NCBI GenBank assembly: GCA_947461325.1
Contig: CANHLD010000085.1
Span: 1 to 7,204, forward strand
Direction: 5' to 3'
Length of the DNA: 7,204 bases
DNA from: Comamonadaceae bacterium
GTDB taxonomy: Bacteria; Pseudomonadota; Gammaproteobacteria; Burkholderiales; Burkholderiaceae_C
The first letter of the stretch is position 1. Each line of letters begins with the position of its first letter. The position numbers were made by a program, and so were the translations under genes. The notes below the pieces were generated by a model. It made no database searches, had not been told where the DNA came from, and saw only the letters and a list, made by a program, of their open reading frames with translations. Below are positions 1 to 5,961 of this stretch, piece after piece.

Positions 1-120
1 GATCATGGTGAAATGGCCATTGGAAAAGCGCAATGCCATGTCACGGGTGGTGGTAAAACTGAATAAGCGATCGGTCCAATGGTGTACTGTCAGGACGGTT
101 TCTTCTAAGAATGCACTCAT
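1..120 (-). CDS. fpr: Ferredoxin/flavodoxin-NADP+ reductase, N-terminal fragment (cut by window edge)
   Basis: The minus strand from the ATG at 120-118 is open for 40 codons to the window edge. The peptide begins MSAFLEETVLTVHHWTD and continues with LFSFTTTRD and RFSNGHFTMI. This matches the start of bacterial Fpr proteins, where a first beta strand is followed by the pattern V-x-x-W-T-D-x-L-F-S-(F/L)-T and then F-x-x-G-(Q/H)-F-T, the beginning of the FAD-binding barrel. The family moves electrons between NADPH and ferredoxin or flavodoxin in the cytoplasm and contributes to oxidative-stress defence and Fe-S metabolism. Only about 15% of the expected 250-260 residues are present, so the FAD and NADP motifs cannot be checked. 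The gene is divergent from the MaoC-like gene. No good Shine-Dalgarno lies before the ATG. The identification rests on N-terminal similarity recalled from the family. Confidence 0.82.
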   Translation of the reverse strand, partial: MSAFLEETVLTVHHWTDRLFSFTTTRDMALRFSNGHFTMI

Positions 121-150
121 GGACGGATGTGTTGAAAAGTCAAAAAAGAG

Positions 151-180
151 ATTTTAGTGGACGGCATGCACGCCTGAAAA
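151..180 (-). promoter_or_regulatory. Candidate sigma-70 promoter for fpr
   Basis: On the minus strand, TAAAAT (plus-strand 151-156, five of six matches to the -10 consensus) is preceded after an 18-bp spacer by TTTTCA (plus-strand 175-180, four of six matches to the -35). It lies about 30 bp upstream of the fpr ATG, which is a sensible distance. I found no comparably good promoter for the divergent MaoC-like gene in the same gap. Assigned by eye only. Confidence 0.35.
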
Positions 181-221
181 CGTGACGCACAGGATTCGCA
201 AATACAAGGATAGTCAGCAAC

Positions 222-680
222 ATGAAAAAACAATTCAAGAACTTTGATGAAGTCAAGGCCTGTGTCGGACAAGATGTGGCCACCAGCCCTTGGTTTTCTG
301 TGACCCAAGAGCAAATCAACCTGTTTGCCCAAGCAACCAATGACCACCAATGGATTCATATCGACAAAGACAAAGCCGCTGCAGGGCCTTTTGGTACCAC
401 CATTGCGCACGGTTTTTTGACCTTGTCGCTGTTGCCCCAATTTTTTGAATCTGCATTTGCCATTGACCAGACCCGCATGGGTGTGAATTACGGTTTGAAC
501 AAAGTGCGCTTCACCGCACCAGTGCCGGTGGACAGCCGTTTGCGCGGCCACATGCATTTGCTGGCCTGCGAAGACATTTCGCCTCTGGGCATTCAAATGA
601 CCTGGAAAGTCACCATCGAGCGTGAAGGCAGTGACAAACCGGTGTGTGTGGCCGAATCGCTGGTGCGTCACTACGCCTGA
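222..680 (+). CDS. MaoC-family (R)-specific enoyl-CoA hydratase-like protein
   Basis: This is a 152-residue single hot-dog-fold protein of the MaoC/hydratase-2 family, which hydrates trans-2-enoyl-CoA to (R)-3-hydroxyacyl-CoA in the cytoplasm. Members feed beta-oxidation intermediates into polyhydroxyalkanoate or other acyl-CoA pathways. The hydratase-2 signature is visible at residues 38-72: ATNDHQWIHID, then GPFGTTIAHGFLTLSL. Asp41 and His46 are spaced as the catalytic Asp31/His36 pair of Aeromonas PhaJ, and the HGF of the substrate-tunnel helix is present. The length is typical for one-domain members. The ATG at 222 is supported by AAGGA at 206-210. The 3' end overlaps convergent trmL by 10 bp. 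The true acyl-CoA substrate is not shown by the sequence. PhaJ-like and general MaoC dehydratase annotations are both possible, so I give no symbol. Confidence 0.9.
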   Translation: MKKQFKNFDEVKACVGQDVATSPWFSVTQEQINLFAQATNDHQWIHIDKDKAAAGPFGTTIAHGFLTLSLLPQFFESAFAIDQTRMGVNYGLNKVRFTAPVPVDSRLRGHMHLLACEDISPLGIQMTWKVTIEREGSDKPVCVAESLVRHYA

Positions 681-1150
681 AGTGGCGGCATGGAAAAACC
701 TTGCTGGCGCCAGGCTTCGTAAATCACCACGGCAACCGAGTTAGACAAATTCAGGCTGCGCTGCCCGGGCAACATGGGTAAACGCAACAATCGTTTCGCG
801 TCAAAACTCAAACGCAAATCCAAGGGCAAGCCTTTGGTTTCGGAACCAAATACCAGCCAATCGTTGGCTGTAAATTTGCTCTCATGAACGCCGGTCGTTC
901 CGTGAGTACTCATGGCGAAACAACGCGCGGTATTGGGTTGTTCTGTTTGTAGAAATGTGGACCAGTCAGGGTGACGCTTGACGTTGGCGTATTCGTGGTA
1001 ATCCAGCCCGGCGCGACGCATGCTTTTGTCGTCCATGGAAAATCCCAGCGGTTCAATCAAATGCAAGGCGCAACCGGTGTTCGCGGCCAAGCGAATGATG
1101 TTGCCCGTGTTGGGTGGAATTTCGGGATGAACCAGAACGATATTGAACAT
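671..1150 (-). CDS. trmL: tRNA (cytidine/uridine(34)-2'-O)-methyltransferase
   Basis: This is a 159-residue SPOUT-class methyltransferase, close to the 157 residues of E. coli TrmL (YibK). The enzyme uses SAM to 2'-O-methylate the wobble base of tRNA-Leu(CAA) and tRNA-Leu(UAA) and works as a cytoplasmic dimer. All three SPOUT motifs are readable: motif 1 at residues 8-26 (HPEIPPNTGNIIRLAANTG, with Asn14 and Arg20), motif 2 at 101-109 (FGSETKGLP, Glu104), and motif 3 at 124-140 (LPMLPGQRSLNLSNSVA), followed by IYEAWRQ. Motifs 2 and 3 form the trefoil-knot SAM site. The ATG at 1150 lies 6 bp after the comF stop on the same strand with no convincing Shine-Dalgarno, so translation is probably coupled to comF. 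The stop lies within the last codons of the convergent MaoC-like gene. The family call is firm; tRNA-Leu specificity is inferred from E. coli. Confidence 0.95.
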   Translation of the reverse strand: MFNIVLVHPEIPPNTGNIIRLAANTGCALHLIEPLGFSMDDKSMRRAGLDYHEYANVKRHPDWSTFLQTEQPNTARCFAMSTHGTTGVHESKFTANDWLVFGSETKGLPLDLRLSFDAKRLLRLPMLPGQRSLNLSNSVAVVIYEAWRQQGFSMPPLQA

Positions 1151-1156
1151 GTTTTG

Positions 1157-1915
1157 TCAGTCAAGTAAAGCCGATTGTGCCTGCGAACTAGGTTCGGCTC
1201 TGGCTAACACGACGCAACTCACCTGTTTCACGTCGGCCGTATAAAGCGCCTGAGTACAGGTTTGCAACGTACTGCCGGTGGTCATGACGTCATCTACCAA
1301 CACCACGTGGCGTGATTTGAGTTTGACTGCCATCAAAGGATGGGCTGTTATCGAGTGCTTGAGATTGCTCAACCTGCGCTCACGATCCAATCCGGACTGA
1401 GGCGGCGTTTGTCGCCATTTCACCAGCGCATCGTCAAGGCAGCGGTCTTTAGCCAGTGCGTGCGCCAGACACAAGGCCGGGTTGAAACCGCGCTCTCTCA
1501 GTTTTTGTGTGGCCGCAGGCACTGGCACAAGCACATCCGCCGCATGCACCAACTCGCGTGCAAACGGGTTGTTCAAAATCAAGGTTGATAAAAACTTGGC
1601 CAAGCCGGGGTTTTCATGAAACTTGAAGTCAATAATCAGACTGCGCCAAGGGTCCGCATAAGTAACGGCACTGGCGCATTCCTGCCAATCGGGTGGCTGA
1701 CTCAGGCACGTCAAACACATGTCCATTGCACAGGGTAGGGCGCACAGGCGACAGCGGCGGGTAAAGGTTTGATGAAGTTGCAGGCAGTTTTGACACACGA
1801 TGTGGTGACACCACCGATCACACACGCGACACAAGCTAGGCCTTGGGATGGGAATCAACTTTGGCAGTGCAAAGTGTTTTCTCCATTGTGGGTATGCTTT
1901 GGTATTGAACGTCAT
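1157..1915 (-). CDS. comF: ComF family phosphoribosyltransferase-like protein
   Basis: This 252-residue protein (counted from the ATG at 1915) has an N-terminal four-cysteine-pair region: CxxC at 29-32, 41-44, 55-58 and 67-70. It then has a type I phosphoribosyltransferase domain with KFH (98-100), VPVPAATQKLRERGFNPA (130-147), TPPQSGLDRERRLSN (170-184) and the PRPP loop VVLVDDVMTTGST (204-216). This is the ComF/GntX layout. ComF is required for DNA uptake during natural transformation in some bacteria; its biochemical role is unsettled, and it is conserved in non-competent species too. A TTG immediately before the ATG could also start translation (1918). An in-frame TAA at plus-strand 1925-1927 rules out any earlier start. 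It is the first gene of a probable comF-trmL unit and diverges from the methyltransferase gene with only 28 bp between starts. Confidence 0.93.
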   Translation of the reverse strand: MTFNTKAYPQWRKHFALPKLIPIPRPSLCRVCDRWCHHIVCQNCLQLHQTFTRRCRLCALPCAMDMCLTCLSQPPDWQECASAVTYADPWRSLIIDFKFHENPGLAKFLSTLILNNPFARELVHAADVLVPVPAATQKLRERGFNPALCLAHALAKDRCLDDALVKWRQTPPQSGLDRERRLSNLKHSITAHPLMAVKLKSRHVVLVDDVMTTGSTLQTCTQALYTADVKQVSCVVLARAEPSSQAQSALLD

Positions 1916-1943
1916 CAAGTGAATTTAAAAACATCCCCATCCC

Positions 1944-2873
1944 ATGTCTGTGAGTGATTCACCCGAAAACGGTCAACTGCTGCCGCCTATGGATGCGCTG
2001 GCGGCCAGCTTTGCGGCGCGCAAATACAGCGTTTGCGGCCAGCCTTGGCTGTATGCCGAAGTGGCAAAAAGAATGGCGTCCCGTTTACCGCTGATCAAGC
2101 ACGACACCCGGCACTGGGTGTTGTGGGCGCCGAGAACCGGCGGCTTGGACAGCCTGCCACTGGTGTCATCTCACTGCCCGAAAGCGGCGGTCACGGTGCT
2201 TGAAAGTGATCCGCAAGATTTACGCTGGGCGCAAACCGCGCTTGAACCACCATGGTGGCAATTTTGGAAACGCCCGACACTGAATTTCCGTTCGAAAGTT
2301 GCGTCACCTGCTGACATGGTCTGGAGCCATATGCAGCTTCACCAATGTGCTGATCCGATGCAACTGATGACCGATTGGAACCAGTCTTTGAATGAACAGG
2401 GGTATGTCATGTTTTCCTGCCTCGGCCCGGACAGCCTGAAGGAGCTGAGAGCTGTGTATGAGCAACAGGGTTGGCCCGCGCCGCACCATGCGTTCACAGA
2501 CATGCACGACTGGGGCGATATGTTGTTGAAATCGGGTTTTACCCAGCCGATCATGGACATGGAGCGCATCACTTTGACGTATGCAAGTGCAGACCCGTTG
2601 ATAGCCGATCTGCGAACGCTGGGACGTAATTTGCATCCGCAGCGATTTGCTTTTTTGCGTGGCAAGGCTTGGCGAGGGCGCTTGGTTGAAGCTTTGAATG
2701 AAAAACTCAGCGTTTCAAAATGCACAGACAGGCTGACTTTGACGTTCGAGGTGATTTACGGCCACGCCTTCAAAGCGAAGACAGCGACGGGTCGCCAAAG
2801 TGAGACGGTGATTAGCTTGAATGACATGAAAAGCATGCTGGGCGGGGACAGAACTGTTCCCTCAAAAGCCTGA
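1944..2873 (+). CDS. BioC-like SAM-dependent methyltransferase-fold protein with degenerate SAM loop
   Basis: This 309-residue protein resembles the betaproteobacterial branch of BioC (malonyl-ACP O-methyltransferase, which starts pimelate synthesis for biotin). The recognisable part is residues 121-212: DMVWSHMQLHQCADP (class I strand 4 region), then VMFSCLGPDSLKELR, FTDMHDWGDML and MDMERITLTY. A Trp-rich stretch, PPWWQFW, lies at 102-108. Where motif I (xVLDLGCGTG) is expected, residues 58-67 read WVLWAPRTGG, so most of the glycine-rich SAM loop and its Asp are missing. A possible acidic motif II is VLESDP at 85-90. SAM binding is therefore doubtful and the protein may not be a true BioC. 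The start at 1944 is fixed on the upstream side by an in-frame TAA at 1926-1928; a later ATG at residue 16 is possible. There is no clear Shine-Dalgarno. The neighbours (comF, cox operon) do not settle its role. Confidence 0.75.
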   Translation: MSVSDSPENGQLLPPMDALAASFAARKYSVCGQPWLYAEVAKRMASRLPLIKHDTRHWVLWAPRTGGLDSLPLVSSHCPKAAVTVLESDPQDLRWAQTALEPPWWQFWKRPTLNFRSKVASPADMVWSHMQLHQCADPMQLMTDWNQSLNEQGYVMFSCLGPDSLKELRAVYEQQGWPAPHHAFTDMHDWGDMLLKSGFTQPIMDMERITLTYASADPLIADLRTLGRNLHPQRFAFLRGKAWRGRLVEALNEKLSVSKCTDRLTLTFEVIYGHAFKAKTATGRQSETVISLNDMKSMLGGDRTVPSKA

Positions 2874-2884
2874 TATTTGGCTTT
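2865..2884 (+). terminator. Weak hairpin at the end of the methyltransferase gene
   Basis: AAAGCC (2865-2870) pairs perfectly with GGCTTT (2879-2884) around an 8-nt loop that contains the stop codon. The stem is short and is not followed by a run of T, so it is at best a weak intrinsic terminator. It is the only hairpin I see between this gene and the cox promoter. Confidence 0.22.
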
Positions 2885-2949
2885 CGGATTGAATGCCCCT
2901 TCACACTGATTCCAGCAAGATTCGCGTCAGGCAATGATTGAATTCGGGT

Positions 2950-2958
2950 TGCTACAAT
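2950..2958 (+). promoter_or_regulatory. Extended -10 promoter of the cox operon
   Basis: TGC followed by TACAAT (2953-2958, five of six matches to TATAAT) forms an extended -10 element. No good -35 hexamer lies 16-18 bp upstream, which is usual for extended -10 promoters. The start of transcription would fall near 2965, giving a leader of about 38 nt before coxB. It is the best promoter in the 130-bp gap between the methyltransferase gene and coxB. Confidence 0.6.
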
Positions 2959-2962
2959 GATT

Positions 2963-2992
2963 CGGTTAACCGCATGAATTTTTTCAGCTGAA
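2963..2992. repeat. Paired palindromes and direct repeat in the coxB leader
   Basis: Two perfect 10-bp palindromes, CGGTTAACCG (2963-2972) and TTCAGCTGAA (2983-2992), are separated by 10 bp, so their centres are 20 bp apart (about two helical turns). The first covers the predicted transcription start. The second is embedded in a direct repeat of TGAATTTTTT (2975-2984 and 2989-2998). The arrangement could be an operator for a dimeric regulator; no regulator is identified. Confidence 0.4.
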
Positions 2993-3003
2993 TTTTTTAA
3001 AAC

Positions 3004-4167
3004 ATGATGAACCACATTCTCAAAAAACTAGAAACAGCCCTTTGGGCTTCGGTCGCATTGGTTTCAAGTGCAGCTTGGGCTGTCAATGATCTCCCCGGCG
3101 GTCCCGCAGTACGTCAATTGAATTTGCATCCTCCGGTCACTAAAATTGCTGAGCAGCAGGTATGGTTGCACTGGTTCATGTTGATCATTTGTACGGTGAT
3201 TTTTGTGGCCGTATTCGGTGTTATGTTTTATTCTGTCTGGAAACACCGCAAATCTGTAGGCCATAAGTCTGCAAACTTCCATGAATCAGTCAAAGTTGAG
3301 ATAGCTTGGACAGTGGTTCCTTTCATCATCGTGGTACTGATGGCATTGCCCGCCACCAAAGCTGTGGTTGCCAGCAAAGACACATCTAACGCAGAAATCA
3401 CCATCAAAGCCACCGGTTACCAGTGGAAATGGGGGTATGACTACATCAAGGGTGAGGGCGAGGGCATCGGCTTCATCTCCACTCTGGATAACGGACATCG
3501 CGAAATGTCCAACTCCGGCAAGCCAACCCCCACAGACGATTACCTGTTGAAAGTGGACAACCCCATGGTTGTACCGGTCGGCAAAAAAATCCGCATCATC
3601 ACCACTTCCAATGACGTGATTCACTCATTTGCAGTGAACTCATTCGGCATCAAGCAAGATGCCATCCCGGGGTTTGTGCGCGATACTTGGTTTAAAGCAG
3701 AACAAATCGGCGATTTCCATGGCCAGTGCCAAGAATTGTGCGGTAAAGAACACGCCTACATGCCTATCCACGTCAAGGTTGTCAGCGCCGAGGATTACAC
3801 CGCTTGGGTCGCAGCCGAAAACAAAAAACTGGCAGCCAAGCAAGACGATCCCAGCAAAGTCTGGACATTGGCTGAACTCACACAAAAAGGCGAAAAGGTC
3901 TATGCTGCCAATTGTGTCGCTTGCCACCAAGCCAGCGGCAAAGGCGCCGGCCCTATCAAAGCGCTTGACGGTGCGGCTGTCGTTTTAGACGCCGATGCCA
4001 GCAAGCAAATCAAAGTGTTGCTCAATGGTCAAAACAATGCCATGCCTGCATGGAAGCAACTCAGCGATTCAGAGATTGCCGCTGTGATCAGTTTCACCAA
4101 AAACAACTGGTCTAACAAAACCGGTCAACTTGTTCAGCCTGCCGATGTGCGCGCAGCCCGCATTTAA
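3004..4167 (+). CDS. coxB: Cytochrome c oxidase subunit II with fused cytochrome c domain
   Basis: This 387-residue subunit accepts electrons from cytochrome c at its periplasmic CuA centre and passes them to haem a of subunit I. A signal peptide ends near AWA (24-26). Two membrane helices lie at about 53-78 and 98-118. The aromatic electron-entry segment YQWKWGYDY is at 139-147. The CuA ligands are all present: His207, Cys242, Glu244, Cys246, His250 and Met253 (CQELCGKEHAYM). A C-terminal class I cytochrome c domain follows, with CVACH at 304-308 binding haem c and Met347 (NAMPAW) as probable sixth ligand. The fusion accounts for the extra ~100 residues over plain CoxB. It is the first gene of the operon. 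The start is ATG 3004 or the adjacent ATG 3007; neither has a Shine-Dalgarno, and the leader is T-rich. It resembles the caa3-like fused subunits common in betaproteobacteria. Confidence 0.97.
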   Translation: MMNHILKKLETALWASVALVSSAAWAVNDLPGGPAVRQLNLHPPVTKIAEQQVWLHWFMLIICTVIFVAVFGVMFYSVWKHRKSVGHKSANFHESVKVEIAWTVVPFIIVVLMALPATKAVVASKDTSNAEITIKATGYQWKWGYDYIKGEGEGIGFISTLDNGHREMSNSGKPTPTDDYLLKVDNPMVVPVGKKIRIITTSNDVIHSFAVNSFGIKQDAIPGFVRDTWFKAEQIGDFHGQCQELCGKEHAYMPIHVKVVSAEDYTAWVAAENKKLAAKQDDPSKVWTLAELTQKGEKVYAANCVACHQASGKGAGPIKALDGAAVVLDADASKQIKVLLNGQNNAMPAWKQLSDSEIAAVISFTKNNWSNKTGQLVQPADVRAARI

Positions 4168-4180
4168 GTACATATAAATC

Positions 4181-4187
4181 GAAGGAA
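4181..4187 (+). promoter_or_regulatory. Ribosome binding site of coxA
   Basis: GAAGGAA lies 5 nt before the ATG at 4193 and fixes the coxA start. It contrasts with coxB, which has no such site. Confidence 0.75.
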
Positions 4188-4192
4188 CCTTT

Positions 4193-5824
4193 ATGAGTGC
4201 AGTTCTAGATCCCCACGGCCACGGTGCGGCTGACCACGATCATCATGACCACCATGGCGCCCCTCACGGTTGGAAACGCTGGGTGTACGCCACCAACCAC
4301 AAAGACATCGGCACGCTGTATTTGCTGTTTGCCTTCACCATGTTCATCATTGGCGGCATACTGGCATTGCTGATCCGTGCCGAGCTGTTCCAGCCTGGCT
4401 TGCAGTTTGTCAATCCCGAGTTGTTCAATCAATTCACCACCATGCACGGCTTGATCATGGTGTTCGGCGCCATCATGCCGGCCTTCGTCGGCTTTGCCAA
4501 CTGGATGATTCCATTGCAAATCGGCGCAGCTGACATGGCATTTGCCCGCATGAACAATTTCAGCTTCTGGCTGATGATTCCCGCTGCACTCATGTTGGCT
4601 GGTTCATTTTTTATGGCTGGCGGTGCACCGGCAGCTGGTTGGACCCTCTATGCGCCGCTGACACTGCAAATGGGTCCCTCTATGGACGCCGCCATTTTTG
4701 CGTTGCACTTGTTGGGAGCCAGTTCCATCATGGGTTCTATCAACATCATCGTCACCATTTTGAACATGCGCGCGCCCGGCATGACATTGATGAAAATGCC
4801 GATGTTTGTTTGGACCTGGTTGATCACAGCTTATTTGTTGATTGCGGTCATGCCTGTGTTGGCCGGCGCCATCACCATGACGCTGACAGACCGCCATTTC
4901 GGCACCACTTTCTTTAACCCGGCCGGCGGCGGCGACCCCGTGATGTTCCAGCACATCTTCTGGTTCTTCGGCCACCCCGAGGTGTACATCATGATTTTGC
5001 CGGCCTTCGGCATCATCAGCCAAATCGTGCCCGCTTTTTCACGCAAGAAATTGTTCGGCTACGCCTCCATGGTGTATGCCACTTCTTCCATTGCGATTTT
5101 GTCTTTCATCGTGTGGGCGCACCACATGTACACCACCGGCATGCCTGTCACTGGTCAGCTGTTCTTCATGTATGCCACTATGCTGATTTCTGTGCCCACA
5201 GGCGTGAAAGTGTTTAACTGGATCGCCACCATGTGGAAGGGATCCATGACCTTTGAGACCCCTATGCTCTTTGCGGTGGGCTTCATCTTTGTGTTCACCA
5301 TGGGTGGTTTCACCGGACTCATTTTGTCCATGGCACCCATCGACTTGCAGTTGCAAGACGGCTATTACGTGGTGGCTCACTTCCACTATGTATTGGTGGC
5401 CGGTTCTTTGTTCACCATGTTCGCCGGTTACTACTACTGGGCACCGAAGTGGACAGGCGTGATGTACAACGAAACACGTGGAAAAATCCATTTCTGGTGG
5501 ACCCTGATTTCTTTCAACGTCACCTTCTTCCCTATGCACTTCTTGGGTCTGGCTGGCATGCCACGTCGTTACGCTGACTACCCCATGCAGTTTGCTGATT
5601 TCAACGCGTTAGCTTCAGTCGGTGGTTTCGCTTTTGGTATCGCACAGGTCTACTTCTTCTTTTTCATTGTGTTGCCCACAATGCGCGGAAAAGGTGAGCC
5701 AGCACCCCAGCGTCCTTGGGAAGCTGCCGAAGGTCTGGAGTGGGAAGTGCCATCACCTGCACCTTTCCACACCTTTGAAACACCGCCCAAACTCAACCAT
5801 GATGCCACCCGCATCGTTGCTTGA
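4193..5824 (+). CDS. coxA: Cytochrome c oxidase subunit I (aa3-type)
   Basis: This 543-residue, roughly 12-helix haem-copper oxidase core reduces O2 to water and pumps protons. All key residues are present. His85 (TMHGLIMVF) and His398 ligate low-spin haem a, and His396 (VAHFHYV) ligates haem a3. CuB is held by His261, His310 and His311, with Tyr265 of GHPEVY as the cross-linked tyrosine. The D-channel residues correspond to Asp114 (ADMAFARMNN), Asn121 and Glu263. The K-channel residues are Lys339 and Thr336 (VPTGVKVF). These features place it in the type A1 class (Glu in GHPEVY). The N-terminus has a cytoplasmic tail with eight histidines between residues 8 and 25 before the conserved WVYATNHKDIGTLY. 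It starts 25 bp after coxB with a good ribosome binding site. Its maturation needs the CtaG encoded downstream. Confidence 0.98.
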   Translation: MSAVLDPHGHGAADHDHHDHHGAPHGWKRWVYATNHKDIGTLYLLFAFTMFIIGGILALLIRAELFQPGLQFVNPELFNQFTTMHGLIMVFGAIMPAFVGFANWMIPLQIGAADMAFARMNNFSFWLMIPAALMLAGSFFMAGGAPAAGWTLYAPLTLQMGPSMDAAIFALHLLGASSIMGSINIIVTILNMRAPGMTLMKMPMFVWTWLITAYLLIAVMPVLAGAITMTLTDRHFGTTFFNPAGGGDPVMFQHIFWFFGHPEVYIMILPAFGIISQIVPAFSRKKLFGYASMVYATSSIAILSFIVWAHHMYTTGMPVTGQLFFMYATMLISVPTGVKVFNWIATMWKGSMTFETPMLFAVGFIFVFTMGGFTGLILSMAPIDLQLQDGYYVVAHFHYVLVAGSLFTMFAGYYYWAPKWTGVMYNETRGKIHFWWTLISFNVTFFPMHFLGLAGMPRRYADYPMQFADFNALASVGGFAFGIAQVYFFFFIVLPTMRGKGEPAPQRPWEAAEGLEWEVPSPAPFHTFETPPKLNHDATRIVA

Positions 5825-5847
5825 ATCAGTGCATTGATCCTTGAGCC

Positions 5848-5961
5848 ATGACGCCAGAACAGAAAAAAAATAACCTGAAATTGGGGCTGATATTGGCCTC
5901 AACAGCGGTTGTGTTTTTTCTGGGTATTCTGGCCAAAATACTTTTTATCAATCCCACATGA
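5848..5961 (+). CDS. Cytochrome oxidase small assembly-type membrane protein (37 aa)
   Basis: A short frame starts with ATG 5848 and ends with TGA 5959-5961. It reads MTPEQKKNNLKLGLILAS, followed by a hydrophobic stretch and the end AKILFINPT. The shape is a charged N-terminus (1-11) and one membrane helix (about 12-33). A small protein with the same MTPEQ-R/K-K start and single helix occupies this position between coxA and ctaG in many Burkholderiales, where it is annotated as a cytochrome oxidase small assembly protein; that comparison is from memory. It lies 23 bp after the coxA stop and its last codons overlap the ctaG start by ATGA. No clear Shine-Dalgarno is visible, so its translation may depend on coxA. 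Its exact role is unknown; help in CuB or haem insertion is an inference from position. Confidence 0.82.
   Translation: MTPEQKKNNLKLGLILASTAVVFFLGILAKILFINPT

Noticed and set aside
132..160. TTGAAA at 132-137 as a -35 element for the MaoC-like gene
   Set aside because: No acceptable -10 hexamer lies 16-18 bp downstream.
117..671. A 184-codon open frame on the minus strand opposite the MaoC-like gene
   Set aside because: The plus strand carries a clear MaoC-family protein with catalytic residues. The antisense product has no recognisable motif, and the real fpr frame occupies the region beyond position 120.
704..713. Perfect palindrome CTGGCGCCAG near the end of trmL
   Set aside because: It is a short GC-rich palindrome inside coding sequence with no usable loop or T-run, so it is not convincing as a terminator or operator.
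2304..2725. Two overlapping minus-strand frames inside the methyltransferase gene
   Set aside because: They cover the best conserved BioC-like blocks of the plus strand and encode nothing recognisable.
3286..3624. Minus-strand frame inside coxB
   Set aside because: It lies opposite the conserved CoxB helix and CuA domain and has no motif or ribosome binding site.
4604..5023. Long open frame on the minus strand inside coxA, rich in His, Gln and Asp
   Set aside because: It is the complement of conserved membrane-helix codons of CoxA, and composition alone explains its length and His-rich look.
5039..5539. Second long minus-strand frame inside coxA
   Set aside because: Same origin as the previous frame: antisense of highly conserved CoxA sequence, with no family resemblance.
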